The notes: generated by a model not told the origin, from the sequence alone. 54,399 nt of DNA from Lachnospiraceae bacterium (GCA_017480565.1 JAFVAL010000022.1:1-54399), one strand, 5' to 3'; positions 1 to 8,706 are shown, counted from the stretch's first letter. Made by a program: numbers and translations.

Positions 1-1
1 G

Positions 2-406
2 GAAATGAGTGACTATAACGAATTTATCGGCAAGCCCCGCATGGAAGGCACGATCGGCAGCGTGACCGGCCTGATGGACAGGATCGGCAGCGCCCTCGGC
101 GGCTTTATCCTCGGCCTGCTGCTCAGCGCCTCCCATTACGACGGCGCTCTGGATGTTCAGCCGGATAGTGCGCTGATGATGATCCGGCTCCTGTTCAGCC
201 TGATCCCGGCAGTCTGCTACATCGTTGTGATTCTGCTCTTCCGTGCCTATAAGCTCGACAAGAAGGCGCCTGAGATCAAGGCTTATCTGGATGCCAAGCG
301 CGGCAACGAAATGAATCTGCACGAGGAAACGGCAGAGGCTGCTACTGCGGAGACCGTTTCTGAAGCCGCAGAGGCCGTTGAGTCCCTGGAAGACTATAAA
401 GAATAA
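2..406 (+). CDS. GPH-family sugar:cation symporter, C-terminal fragment
   Basis: This is the last 135 or so codons of a 12-helix glycoside-pentoside-hexuronide symporter; the frame is open to the left edge, so the 5' part lies outside the window. Two membrane spans are visible (around GGFILGLLL and the LIPAVCYIVVILLF stretch), followed by a charged Glu/Ala-rich cytoplasmic tail. The segment DYNEFIGKPRMEGTIGSV aligns by eye with the VEYNEWKFGKRLLGMSNS region of the complete GPH transporter at 8707-10101, which supports the family call. It is followed after 64 bp by a GH2 glycosidase with its own strong ribosome binding site. The likely role is import of the glycoside cut by that enzyme. The substrate is unknown. 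Confidence 0.8.
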   Translation, partial: EMSDYNEFIGKPRMEGTIGSVTGLMDRIGSALGGFILGLLLSASHYDGALDVQPDSALMMIRLLFSLIPAVCYIVVILLFRAYKLDKKAPEIKAYLDAKRGNEMNLHEETAEAATAETVSEAAEAVESLEDYKE

Positions 407-470
407 TACCGGCAATTTAACACGGCAGCGTCAATCCTTTGGCGCTGCCGCTATTATTAAAGGAGGCAAT

Positions 471-2627
471 ATGAGAAGAATCATCAATTTTAACGAGAGC
501 TGGCAATTTGCAAAGGGCGATGTGCCTGCCGAAGTCGTGACACTGCCCCATACCTGGAACGCTGTGGACGGGCAGGACGGCGGCAACGACTATTGGCGTG
601 GTACCGCGTCCTATTGCAAGAGCTTTCAGAAGCCTGTTTTAAACACGGGTGAGCGGCTCTTTATTGAGTTCAAGGGCGCTGCCATGACGGCGGATGTCCG
701 TCTTAACGGCGTTTCGCTTATCCACCACGAAGGAGGCTATTCCACCTTCCGTGCAGACATGACCGACGAGCTTCAGGAGGAGAACTTACTGGTCGTGTCG
801 TTGGATAACGGCGAAAACGACCGGGTCTACCCGCAGAAGGCGGACTTTACCTTTTACGGTGGCATGTACCGGGACGTGAATCTGATCGTCGTACCCGCCG
901 AGCACTTTGAACTGCTCAAGGACGGCACACCCGGCATCAAGGTCACGCCGGTGGTGGATCTGGAGCATAAAAAAGCCGCAGTCACGGTGGAGACCTGGCA
1001 CAACGCGGATGCGGTTGCCATCACGGTCAACGGCGAGACCAAAACCGTCGAGCGCTGCGCGGAGTTTGTAATTGAAAACGTGCACCTCTGGGACAGCGTG
1101 AACGATCCCTTCCTCTACACCGCCACGGCAAAGCTGGAGATCGGCGACGAGGTCTGCACCCGCTTTGGCTGCCGGGAATTCCACTTCGATAAGGAGCAGG
1201 GCTTCTTCCTCAACGGACGCAGCTACCCCTTGCGGGGCGTTAGCCGCCATCAGGACCGCGCCGGAATCGGCAACGCCCTGACGCTCAAGGAGCATCAGGA
1301 GGATATGGCCATCATCCGGGAGATCGGGGCCAATACCGTGCGTCTGGCTCACTACCAGCAGGCGCAGGAGTTTTACGATCTCTGCGACGAAAACGGTCTG
1401 ATCGCCTGGGCGGAGATCCCTTACATCACCCAACACATGCCGAACGGTCGGGAGAACACCCTCTCCCAGATGCGCGAGCTGATCACCCAGTGCTATAATC
1501 ACCCCTCCATTGTCTGCTGGGGCCTCTCCAACGAGATCACCGCAAGCGGCACAGCAACCGAGGATCTGATGGAGAACCACCGGCTCTTAAACGACCTCTG
1601 TCACCACATGGACAGCACACGGCCCACCACCATGGCGCATGTCTTCATGCTGGAGACGGAGAGCCCTCTGATCGACATTGCCGATATCGGCAGCTATAAC
1701 CTGTACTTCGGCTGGTATCTGGGTGAGCTCACACAGAACGACAGCTTCTTTGACGAGTACCACGAAAGATTTCCGAACCGCGTGATCGGCTTTTCGGAAT
1801 ATGGCGCGGACGCCAACCCAAAATTCCATTCCCCGGAGCCGGACAAGGGCGATTATACCGAGGAATACCAGTGCGTCTACCATGAGCATATTTTGAAATG
1901 CATTGACGAGCGGCCGTATCTCTGGGCCACTCATGTGTGGAACCTCTTTGACTTCGCCGCCGACGGACGCGACGAGGGCGGCGAGCATGGCGTGAACCAG
2001 AAGGGCCTTGTCACCATGGACCGTCAGCTCAAGAAGGACGCTTTCTATCTCTACAAGGCTGCGTGGAGCAAAGAGCCCTTCGTGCATCTCTGCGGAAGGC
2101 GCTATGCCGACCGCGCCGAGGAGACGACCCAGATCAAGGTCTACTCCAACTGCGATACCGTCGCGCTGTTTGTGGACGAACAACTGCTGGAGGAAAAGAA
2201 CGGAAAGCGGGTATTCACCTTTGCCGTACCGCTTACCGGCAAGCACGAGATCAAAGCTGTATCCGGGAGTCTGAGCGACGAAATGACGATCTACAAGGTC
2301 AACGAGCCGAGAGTAGATTATATGTTCCGCAAGGCCCCGGTGGTCAACTGGTTTGACCGGGATACCTTTAAGCCTGATCACTACTCCATCAAGGACACCA
2401 TGGGCACCCTTCAGCAGAATCCGGCCACTGCCGCGATTCTCGGCAAGGTGATGGCGAAAGCCGCCGCCAGCCGGGGCGATGTGGCCGCCAGTACGGCGGG
2501 AAATGCTAATCTCCAAAAGATGATGGCGGGCATGACCTTGGAAAGCCTTCTCAAGCAGGCAGGCGATGCGGTTCCCGCTGAGATGGTCAAGCAGTTCAAC
2601 GCCGCCCTTCAGCAGATCAAAAAGTGA
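471..2627 (+). CDS. GH2 family glycoside hydrolase (beta-galactosidase/beta-glucuronidase type)
   Basis: The 718-residue protein has no signal peptide, so it should act in the cytoplasm on imported glycosides. The N-terminal jelly-roll and immunoglobulin-like domains (about 1-270) precede a TIM barrel. Acid/base Glu355 lies in GLSNEI and nucleophile Glu443 in IGFSEYGAD; RGVSRHQD is the usual GH2 barrel entry. The start at 471 is chosen because AAAGGAGG precedes it at good spacing; the frame itself opens at 378, inside the upstream transporter gene. The last 75 residues are an Ala/Met-rich helical tail absent from classical GH2 enzymes, and the GH78 enzyme at 5948-8704 ends in a similar tail. 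Linkage specificity (galactoside, glucuronide, mannoside) cannot be read from the sequence. Confidence 0.88.
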   Translation: MRRIINFNESWQFAKGDVPAEVVTLPHTWNAVDGQDGGNDYWRGTASYCKSFQKPVLNTGERLFIEFKGAAMTADVRLNGVSLIHHEGGYSTFRADMTDELQEENLLVVSLDNGENDRVYPQKADFTFYGGMYRDVNLIVVPAEHFELLKDGTPGIKVTPVVDLEHKKAAVTVETWHNADAVAITVNGETKTVERCAEFVIENVHLWDSVNDPFLYTATAKLEIGDEVCTRFGCREFHFDKEQGFFLNGRSYPLRGVSRHQDRAGIGNALTLKEHQEDMAIIREIGANTVRLAHYQQAQEFYDLCDENGLIAWAEIPYITQHMPNGRENTLSQMRELITQCYNHPSIVCWGLSNEITASGTATEDLMENHRLLNDLCHHMDSTRPTTMAHVFMLETESPLIDIADIGSYNLYFGWYLGELTQNDSFFDEYHERFPNRVIGFSEYGADANPKFHSPEPDKGDYTEEYQCVYHEHILKCIDERPYLWATHVWNLFDFAADGRDEGGEHGVNQKGLVTMDRQLKKDAFYLYKAAWSKEPFVHLCGRRYADRAEETTQIKVYSNCDTVALFVDEQLLEEKNGKRVFTFAVPLTGKHEIKAVSGSLSDEMTIYKVNEPRVDYMFRKAPVVNWFDRDTFKPDHYSIKDTMGTLQQNPATAAILGKVMAKAAASRGDVAASTAGNANLQKMMAGMTLESLLKQAGDAVPAEMVKQFNAALQQIKK

Positions 2628-2822
2628 TCAAAGACAACGATTTATGTCAGAAGGACGAGATCTTTACTTAGGTGCGTAATCTCGACCGTGTTCGCATTGT
2701 TGTGGAATAACAAATCGCGTTTTGGACAAAGAACACGAATTCTTTCATAGAATTCAACCCGCAAATCTGTAAAATAGAATCAGACAAGCCCAAACGGAAG
2801 ATTTTAGAGAGGAGCACACACC

Positions 2823-2903
2823 ATGAGCGAAGAGAGCAAAGAAATGGCCCAGGTGGCCGAAAACGAGACGAATCATAGGGACTGTCGCATTAAAGAAAAA
2901 TGA
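2823..2903 (+). pseudogene. Truncated reading frame: 5' end of a gene cut by an insertion sequence
   Basis: A GAGAGGAG ribosome binding site precedes an ATG and 18 plausible codons (MSEESKEMAQVAENETNH). Then the frame enters what looks like an IS end (GGGACTGTCGCATTAAAG, from 2878) and stops at 2901. The good translation signals and abrupt change suggest the beginning of a real gene whose remainder was lost after an IS insertion. The parent gene cannot be identified from so few residues. In this context another transporter or glycosidase of the same locus is a reasonable guess only. Confidence 0.5.
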
Positions 2904-3249
2904 TCGATAGCTCAAAAAACCGAGAGAAACCATCATTTTTGTGGATTCTCTCGGTTTTTTGTTGATAGGTGTATATTTCTTGCTTCTTAAAAAAGCTCTG
3001 TTGCGAATAATGTAGACAGTTGACCAGGGCTTCCTCTCGAAAGCCCTCACGATATGCTTTTCTTATTTGGCTGCGCTAAATTTATGCGCTTTCCTTCAGC
3101 CCACTTAAGTGACTTCCGGTGCGTTTGCTTTGTATTTTAAAATGCAGTTTGTTGATGTTATAGGCAAATGCTATGAGGATGCATTGGGCCAGCACGTTTT
3201 CATATCCGCGGTAAAGGGTCTGACGAAATCTGTCAAACCCTTTTGTTAT
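2878..3249 (-). mobile_element. Decayed IS1182-type insertion sequence, 3' end only
   Basis: On the minus strand, positions 3249 to 3082 translate to about 50 residues containing FRQTLYRGYENVLAQ, ILIAFAYNINKLHFKIQ and RTGSHLSGLKESA followed by a stop. This is the typical C-terminus of IS1182-group DDE transposases. Upstream of this the frame runs into stop codons, so the catalytic part is gone. Between transposase end and IS edge lies a 15-bp perfect stem (2914-2928 with 2946-2960), probably the element's terminator. The presumed terminal repeat begins at 2878. The left end of the IS is missing, so a deletion has joined this remnant to the wall-hydrolase region. Confidence 0.72.
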
Positions 3250-3332
3250 GGAACTTAGTCTTTACTATGGAATTTAAGTTTACACGTAGAATTTACTTTT
3301 TCACTCAAGCCCTCTCTGCGTTATTTGCAAAA

Positions 3333-4679
3333 TCAATACTTAAAGAAGACGTGATTCCCTTCTTCCGCACACTTCTTGTAGCGGCTCTCGAAATTACCGA
3401 CACTGGAGCTTGTCTTCATACAGAAGAACACCGCACCGTTCGAATAATCAAGACCACTCAGCGCAACATCCACTGCTTCTTTGACCTTATCACTGTAAGT
3501 CAAGGTTGCGAAAGAGTCCTTGGTCACCGGGTTAAACTGGTTCTTCTCATAGATGACATCATAGATGGTGTTCGGGAACCGATTGCTTGCCACACGGTTT
3601 AACACGACATTCGCCACCATGATCTTACCCTTGTGGGACTCACTTCCGGCCTCTGCCTGCACGATTCTGCATAACAGATCGTACTCTTCCTCTGTGACCG
3701 TCACAGGATCTCCCTGGATCGGCTCAGTCGGCAACGGATCCTCAGTCACCGGAGGCTCTGCCGGGGTCTCATCCTTCGGAGGCTCCTCATACTTGCTGAC
3801 GCTTCCGCTCACACTCAGATAATCACCGCTCACATAGCCAGTATAGCTATTGCCACTCTTGGTAAATGTCACCTTATACCAGTTCGTGCTGCCAACCGTC
3901 TTATACTCCACTGCGGTCACCTTCGCGCCCTTGGCAAGCTGTAGCTTGCTGCCGCCGACGTAAATGATGTCGTAACTTGTACCGTAGCCCTTACGCACAT
4001 TCAACGGACCACCCGTTACTTTTGCATTGGTCGTATCAGAGCCGGAAGAATTGTCACTGCCACCGCTGTTATCAGATCCACCGGAACTGCCGGAGCCCAC
4101 CTTAACATAATCTCCACTCACATAACCCGTCACGGTCTTGCCGCTTCTCGTAAAGGAAACCTTATACCAGGTGGTTCCACTTACATTCTTCGACTCCAGG
4201 ATCGTCACCTTCGTACCCTTGGAAAGCTGCACCTTGCTGCCGCCATCCTTCATGATCGAATTGCTCGTCCCGTAGCCGGTTCTGACATTGAGCGGCCCCG
4301 CTGTCACCGTTCCGGAATCTCCGGAAGTACTCGGCGTCTCACTCGAATTATTCGAGACAGAAAGGTAATCTCCGGAAACACAGCCGGTAAACTCCTTGCC
4401 ATTCTTCGTAAACGTCACCTGATACCAAGTCGTACTTCCCACCTTCTTGGAATCCTTCACATCGACCTTGGTACCCTTCGATAACTGCACCTTGCTTCCG
4501 CCATCCTTAAGCACCGGATTATCTGTTCCGTAACCGGTTCTGACATTGAGCGGCCCCGCAGTCACAGTTCCTGTCTGGCCGGCAGCCTTCGCCTCCCCGG
4601 CACCAAGCAACACCGCAACCACCACGGCAAAGCAGGCAAGCATCGCAAATATCCAAATGTTCTTACGATTTTTCTTCAT
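3333..4679 (-). CDS. Secreted cell-wall hydrolase: three SH3b repeats plus SleB-type (Hydrolase_2) domain
   Basis: The 448-residue protein starts with a basic segment and hydrophobic signal peptide ending near GEAKAAG. Three bacterial SH3 repeats follow, each beginning with G-P-L-N-V-R-(T/K)-G-Y-G-T and ending in (T/S)G(Y/C)VSGDY(L/V). A Pro/Glu-rich linker leads to a C-terminal domain of the SleB/CwlJ type (LCRIVQAEAGSE, MVANVVLNRV, NQFNPV), known in spore cortex-lytic and vegetative wall hydrolases; the Glu of QAEAG is the expected catalytic acid. ATG at 4679 is chosen because AAAGGAG lies nine bases upstream, whereas an in-frame start at 4715 lacks a site. It is monocistronic. It may serve in spore germination or general wall turnover; the sequence does not decide. 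Confidence 0.88.
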   Translation of the reverse strand: MKKNRKNIWIFAMLACFAVVVAVLLGAGEAKAAGQTGTVTAGPLNVRTGYGTDNPVLKDGGSKVQLSKGTKVDVKDSKKVGSTTWYQVTFTKNGKEFTGCVSGDYLSVSNNSSETPSTSGDSGTVTAGPLNVRTGYGTSNSIMKDGGSKVQLSKGTKVTILESKNVSGTTWYKVSFTRSGKTVTGYVSGDYVKVGSGSSGGSDNSGGSDNSSGSDTTNAKVTGGPLNVRKGYGTSYDIIYVGGSKLQLAKGAKVTAVEYKTVGSTNWYKVTFTKSGNSYTGYVSGDYLSVSGSVSKYEEPPKDETPAEPPVTEDPLPTEPIQGDPVTVTEEEYDLLCRIVQAEAGSESHKGKIMVANVVLNRVASNRFPNTIYDVIYEKNQFNPVTKDSFATLTYSDKVKEAVDVALSGLDYSNGAVFFCMKTSSSVGNFESRYKKCAEEGNHVFFKY

Positions 4680-4910
4680 AAAAGGGTTCTCCTTTGCTGA
4701 ATATTCTTCGTTCACATAAACTATGCCTAATACACAAATGATACAACTATACTATAGCAAATTATTTCCTAAAATGCAAGAAAAATTCACATTTTTGTAA
4801 CATTTTCGTAAAACTAGTGCCTTCCTAGCGAAAATGTCCTCGAAAAGCACAAAATGTGGTAGTTTTCCGCCTCACAAACTCCAGAAAACGTTACGAATCA
4901 AGGCGTTCTA

Positions 4911-5294
4911 GGCTGTCCCCGGCTCGCATTTTGACTCTCACATAGCGCAATTCCCCGCTCGGAGTCATAAGCTAGGCTGTCCCCGGCTTGGCTTTTTACT
5001 CTCACACCACGCAATTCCCCGCTCGGAGTCACTTGCAAGGCTGTTCCCGGCTAGCATTTTGACTCTCACACTACGCAATTCCCCGCTCAGAGTCACTTGC
5101 AAGGCTGTCCCCGGCTTGGCTTTTGACTCTCACTCCACGCAATCTCCTGCTCGGAGTCACAAGCTAGGCTGTTCCCGGCTCGCCTTTTTACTCTCACACC
5201 ACGCATTCCCTCGCTCGGAGTCACTTGCAAGGCTGTCCCCGGCTCGCCTTTTTACTCTCACACCACATATTCCCTCGCTCGGAGTCAATTGCAA
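4911..5294. repeat. Six tandem copies of an exact 64-bp repeat
   Basis: Units start at 4911, 4975, 5039, 5103, 5167 and 5231, each opening with GGCTGT(C/T)CCCGGCT. All six are exactly 64 bp long although individual bases vary. Each unit carries GACTC or ACTC about 25 bases before GAGTC, a weak inverted repeat. Since 64 is not a multiple of three, no continuous protein repeat is encoded. The 4716-4910 stretch before it holds only AT-rich promoter-like sequence for the wall hydrolase. The function is unknown. Confidence 0.93.
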
Positions 5295-5378
5295 GCCCAA
5301 TCACCGGTTTTACCCGCATCTCTCCCTCCTCCAATCAATAATCTTCTCATCTTTTCCAGAAATAATTTCAAATAAAGC

Positions 5379-5407
5379 TTGATTTTTCTCTTCCCATCCA
5401 GTATAAT
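5379..5407 (+). promoter_or_regulatory. Housekeeping promoter of tRNA-Thr
   Basis: TTGATT at 5379-5384 and TATAAT at 5402-5407 are separated by exactly 17 bases. They place the start of transcription about 25 bases before the tRNA. Confidence 0.85.
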
Positions 5408-5437
5408 CGCATATGTTCGCAGGAAAACTGTGAAGAT

Positions 5438-5510
5438 GCTGCTGTGGCTCAGTCGGTAGAGCGTCGCATTGGTAGTGCGGAGGTCACGGGTCCGATTCCC
5501 GTCAGCAGCT
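5438..5510 (+). tRNA. tRNA-Thr (anticodon GGT)
   Basis: The 73-base cloverleaf can be folded by hand. Acceptor arms are GCTGCTG and CAGCAGC with discriminator T. The D arm is GCTC/GAGC, the anticodon stem TCGCA/TGCGG encloses loop TTGGTAG (anticodon GGT), and the T arm is ACGGG/CCCGT. The CCA end is not encoded. A terminator follows 31 bases later. Confidence 0.95.
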
Positions 5511-5541
5511 TACGCGAATAGAGGCCGCGAAGGCCGAAAAG

Positions 5542-5582
5542 AAAAGATCCTCGTGTTTACACGGAAGGATCTTTTTCTTTTT
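5542..5582 (+). terminator. Rho-independent terminator after tRNA-Thr
   Basis: AAAAGATCC (5542-5550) pairs with GGATCTTTT (5567-5575), with an inner CGTG/CACG stem, followed by a T-rich run. Confidence 0.85.
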
Positions 5583-5587
5583 GTGCC

Positions 5588-5945
5588 TTCAGGCGAAGCA
5601 ACGCGAGCCGGACGAATCCGAAGGATTCGGCGGCCTGCCTTGTGCTTGCACAAAAGGCTGTTCTTTTTTCTTATCTCAAGTGAGGCAACGCGGATCGGAC
5701 ACACGTAGTGTGGCGATCTAAGCGTTGTCACACAGGCATGCGTAGCATGACTGGGGATCTCTTTATATTAAGCAAACAGCGAGCAAAGCACGAAGTGCTT
5801 CTGACGAATCCGAAGGATTCGGCGGCCTGCCTTGTGCTTGCACAAAAGGCTGTTCTTTTTTGTTATCTCAAGTGGGGCAACGCGGGTCGGACGAACATGC
5901 GTAGCATGGACGGCGACCTAAGCGTTACTTTCTTTATCTTTACTT
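5588..5945 (+). repeat. Cluster of triloop hairpins with a 90-bp direct repeat
   Basis: A 90-base segment occurs twice, at 5611-5700 and 5803-5892, with about three differences. Each copy contains a perfect hairpin with loop GAA (5613-5629; 5805-5821), then a terminator-like stem ending in TTCTTTTTT, then a GGCAACGCG block. Between and after the copies are further perfect hairpins with three-base loops: CACAC-GTA-GTGTG (5700-5712), CATGC-GTA-GCATG (5737-5749 and 5896-5908) and AAGCAC-GAA-GTGCTT (5786-5800). No gene is visible here. The block TTCAGGCGRAGCAACGCG at 5588 recurs inverted near 42924. Confidence 0.85.
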
Positions 5946-5947
5946 TC

Positions 5948-8704
5948 TCATCCCGCGGCGTTCATCACACCTAGAATCATCTCATACAGAGGCTTCGCCT
6001 CCGGCGCATACGCAAGCATTGCAGAGATCGGCTCATTCATCACATACTGAATCATCGGATTATCTAACATCTCCGGCATGTACTGCCGCAGCAACGGCTG
6101 TGCAGCCGGATGTTCCAGCATCACATGCAGCGGAATCTCCATTGTGTAGCGATCCTGCTCGAGGCGTGTCTGCGTCTCATACTCAAAGTGATAGTCCCCA
6201 CTTCCAAGCACTACACTTCCCTCTTTTTCCGGGAGCCACAGCTCACAGCTTGTATTTGCCGGTACAGTCACATCCATCACGATGGTGCCATTTTCACAGC
6301 GCCACGCAGTCTTGATCGTTCCATACACACTCTCAAAGCAAAGCTCAGTATGCGTGATGCCTTTCATAAACTGCGGCTTGATCGCGAACTTCCGGTATCC
6401 TGGTTCCACAATCTGCAGACCGCAGAGTCTGCTGTAGAGCCAATCCCCGATCGAACCATACGCATAGTGGTTTAAGCTGTTCATATTGGCGGGGTTAAAC
6501 CTTCCGTCCGGCAGGATCGAATTCCAGCGCTCCCAGACCGTTGTTGCACCCATCTTCACCTCGTAAAGCCAGCCAGGGGTTTCCTCCTGCAAAAGAAGCT
6601 TGCCGGCGACTTCATGCTTCCCGTTATCACTCAGCGCAAGGCAGGCATAAGGCGTTCCGATAAATCCAGTCGTAAGATGTGTCTTGTGAGCCGCAATATT
6701 TTGCTCCAGCCGCTCAGCAATCCCCATACGATCCTTCTCTTCCACCATGTGGAAATGCAGCGCCAACGTCAAGGCGGTCTGCGTCTCGCTCACCAGACGT
6801 CCGGTCTTTGTTACGTATTCGTCACGGAAGGCATTCATCACCTGTTCTCTGAGTTCACAGTACTGCTGCGCTTCCTCTTCGTAACCCAACAGCTTCGCAC
6901 TCTCAGAAAGAATCTCCAGACTCCAAGCGTAGCAGACATTTGCCACGAAATAGTCATCTGTCGCGCCTTTTCTCTCATCTCCCAGCGCATTGCTCTCAGA
7001 ATCAAGTCCCAGCCAGTCACCGTACTGGAAACCGGTCTGCCACAGGCCGTTCTCCCCGCAGTGGCGGCGGATAAACTCTACCCAGATCTTCATGCTTTCA
7101 TACTGCTCCAAAAGCACTCGCTTGTCCCCGTAGACGCGGTACAAGGTCCAAGGCACCACGGTCGCAGCATCGCCCCAGTAAGCAGCGCCATCTTGTCCGC
7201 CAGTCGCCCCGTCAGAGAGTACGTCCGGCACAACCTGTGCCATGCCAGTCTCCGGATTCTGATCTGCCTTTAAGTCGCGCAGCCATTTGCGCATAAAAGG
7301 CATGATATTTTGGTTAAATGCAGCCGTCGGAGTAAATGCAGTCGCATCACCGGTCCAACCGAGGCGCTCGCTACGCTGCGGGCAATCGGTCGGCACATCC
7401 AGATAATTGTCTCTCTGGCTCCAGACGATGTTCTCCCACAGGCGATTCACGCGCGGATTGGAGCAAGAGAAGAAGCCGGTCTCCGCTAGATCACTTGACA
7501 GATGGCAGCCCACAAGCTCTATCTTCTGGCCCTCGATAAGCCCATTAAGACACACATAGCGGAAGCCATGGAAGGTAAAATGCGGCCGCAGAATCTGTGT
7601 CTGTCCATTCAAAACATACGTGTCCGTCGCTTTTGCAAAGCTTAAGTTGCCAGTGTAAAAGTTCCCATTCTCATCCAGCGCTTCCGCGTGGCGGAGCACC
7701 AGCTTTTGCCCGGGTCTTCCCGTGATCTTTACTTCCACCCAGCCGGTCAGATTCTGTGCAAAATCAAAGAGATGTTCTCCGTTTGGCGCGGTAAATTCCT
7801 TCGCCACCGGGAGTCTCTGTAAGCAGCGTACGGGTTCATTTTCCTGCGCTACGATCGTCTCAAATCCGTACTCGAACGCCTTTGCCTGCCCAGCCACTTC
7901 AAGTGCCAAAGTGGTATCTTGCGTCTCTCCGTCATAAATTTCGGAGAAGCAGATGCTTCCGGTGCTCACCTGCCAGCTTTCATCCGTACCGATGATCTCT
8001 TCGGTGCCATCTGTATAACGGATCACCAGCATCGCAAGCAGCGCGGTCGTATCTCCATAATGGTTCGGTGTAGGCGTAAAGCCCAGTGCACCGCAGTACC
8101 AACCCTTGCCGAGCGTGAATCGAAGCTCATTTTTCCCAGCCTTCAGGCCTTCCACCGCATACGTCTGATACTGCAGACGCTTACGATAGCTGGTCCAGCC
8201 AGGCGCAAAATACGTGTCATCTACCTTCACACCGTTTAACTCCGCCTCATAAAGGCCAAGGGCAGTTGCGTAAAGCCGAGCATATTTCACAGGCTTTTCT
8301 ACCGCAAATGTCTTCGCAAGGATTGGGCTTTTCGTCTCTTCCTTTGCAAAGCCGTGCGTAATCCAGCGTGCATTTCCCTCAAATGCGCTGCCTGAGAGCA
8401 GACCAGTCTCAAACCAGGAAGAGGACACTGCCTCTTCGCCATGATTGTCCCAGACCGTCACTTCCCAGGTGTAGGCAGTGCGCGCCTGGAAGGCTGCGCA
8501 AAGGCATTCCACAAGAATGCTCTGCGCACTTTCCACCCTGCCACTGTCCCAGACAAGATCTTCCCCAAAAACTTTCAACTGATAAGCTGCCTGAAGGGTA
8601 TCTTTTTCCTCGCTTTGCAACTTCCAGCTAAATCTTGGCTGCACTTCATCGATTCCCAACGGGGTTTTCTTATATTCAATGGTCAGATCGTATAACGTTA
8701 ACAT
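5948..8704 (-). CDS. GH78 family alpha-L-rhamnosidase
   Basis: The 918-residue protein lacks a signal peptide and is therefore probably cytoplasmic. The N-terminal beta-sandwich domains (KKTPLGIDEVQPRFSWKL, ARLYATALGLYEAELNG) and the (alpha/alpha)6 barrel are typical of GH78. The signature PTDCPQRSERLGWTGDA lies near residue 440, and the C-terminal beta domain begins around YAYGSIGDWLYSRLCG. The last 70 residues (about 849-918) form a Met/Pro/Ala-rich helical tail resembling that of the GH2 enzyme at 471-2627. The gene starts two bases after the stop of the upstream GPH transporter, so the two are translated from one message. It should release rhamnose from imported plant or host glycosides. 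Confidence 0.9.
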   Translation of the reverse strand: MLTLYDLTIEYKKTPLGIDEVQPRFSWKLQSEEKDTLQAAYQLKVFGEDLVWDSGRVESAQSILVECLCAAFQARTAYTWEVTVWDNHGEEAVSSSWFETGLLSGSAFEGNARWITHGFAKEETKSPILAKTFAVEKPVKYARLYATALGLYEAELNGVKVDDTYFAPGWTSYRKRLQYQTYAVEGLKAGKNELRFTLGKGWYCGALGFTPTPNHYGDTTALLAMLVIRYTDGTEEIIGTDESWQVSTGSICFSEIYDGETQDTTLALEVAGQAKAFEYGFETIVAQENEPVRCLQRLPVAKEFTAPNGEHLFDFAQNLTGWVEVKITGRPGQKLVLRHAEALDENGNFYTGNLSFAKATDTYVLNGQTQILRPHFTFHGFRYVCLNGLIEGQKIELVGCHLSSDLAETGFFSCSNPRVNRLWENIVWSQRDNYLDVPTDCPQRSERLGWTGDATAFTPTAAFNQNIMPFMRKWLRDLKADQNPETGMAQVVPDVLSDGATGGQDGAAYWGDAATVVPWTLYRVYGDKRVLLEQYESMKIWVEFIRRHCGENGLWQTGFQYGDWLGLDSESNALGDERKGATDDYFVANVCYAWSLEILSESAKLLGYEEEAQQYCELREQVMNAFRDEYVTKTGRLVSETQTALTLALHFHMVEEKDRMGIAERLEQNIAAHKTHLTTGFIGTPYACLALSDNGKHEVAGKLLLQEETPGWLYEVKMGATTVWERWNSILPDGRFNPANMNSLNHYAYGSIGDWLYSRLCGLQIVEPGYRKFAIKPQFMKGITHTELCFESVYGTIKTAWRCENGTIVMDVTVPANTSCELWLPEKEGSVVLGSGDYHFEYETQTRLEQDRYTMEIPLHVMLEHPAAQPLLRQYMPEMLDNPMIQYVMNEPISAMLAYAPEAKPLYEMILGVMNAAG

Positions 8705-8706
8705 AG

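Noticed and set aside
786-2516. Two long open frames on the minus strand opposite the GH2 gene (264 and 309 codons)
   Set aside because: They are antisense shadows of a GC-biased coding region; the plus-strand GH2 protein has complete catalytic motifs and the antisense products resemble no family.
2754-3050. A 98-codon minus-strand frame in the IS remnant
   Set aside because: It reads through the IS terminator hairpin and is out of frame with the recognisable transposase end.
4911-5294. CRISPR array or repeat protein gene
   Set aside because: Whole 64-bp units repeat without unique spacers, and the period is not a multiple of three, so neither reading holds.
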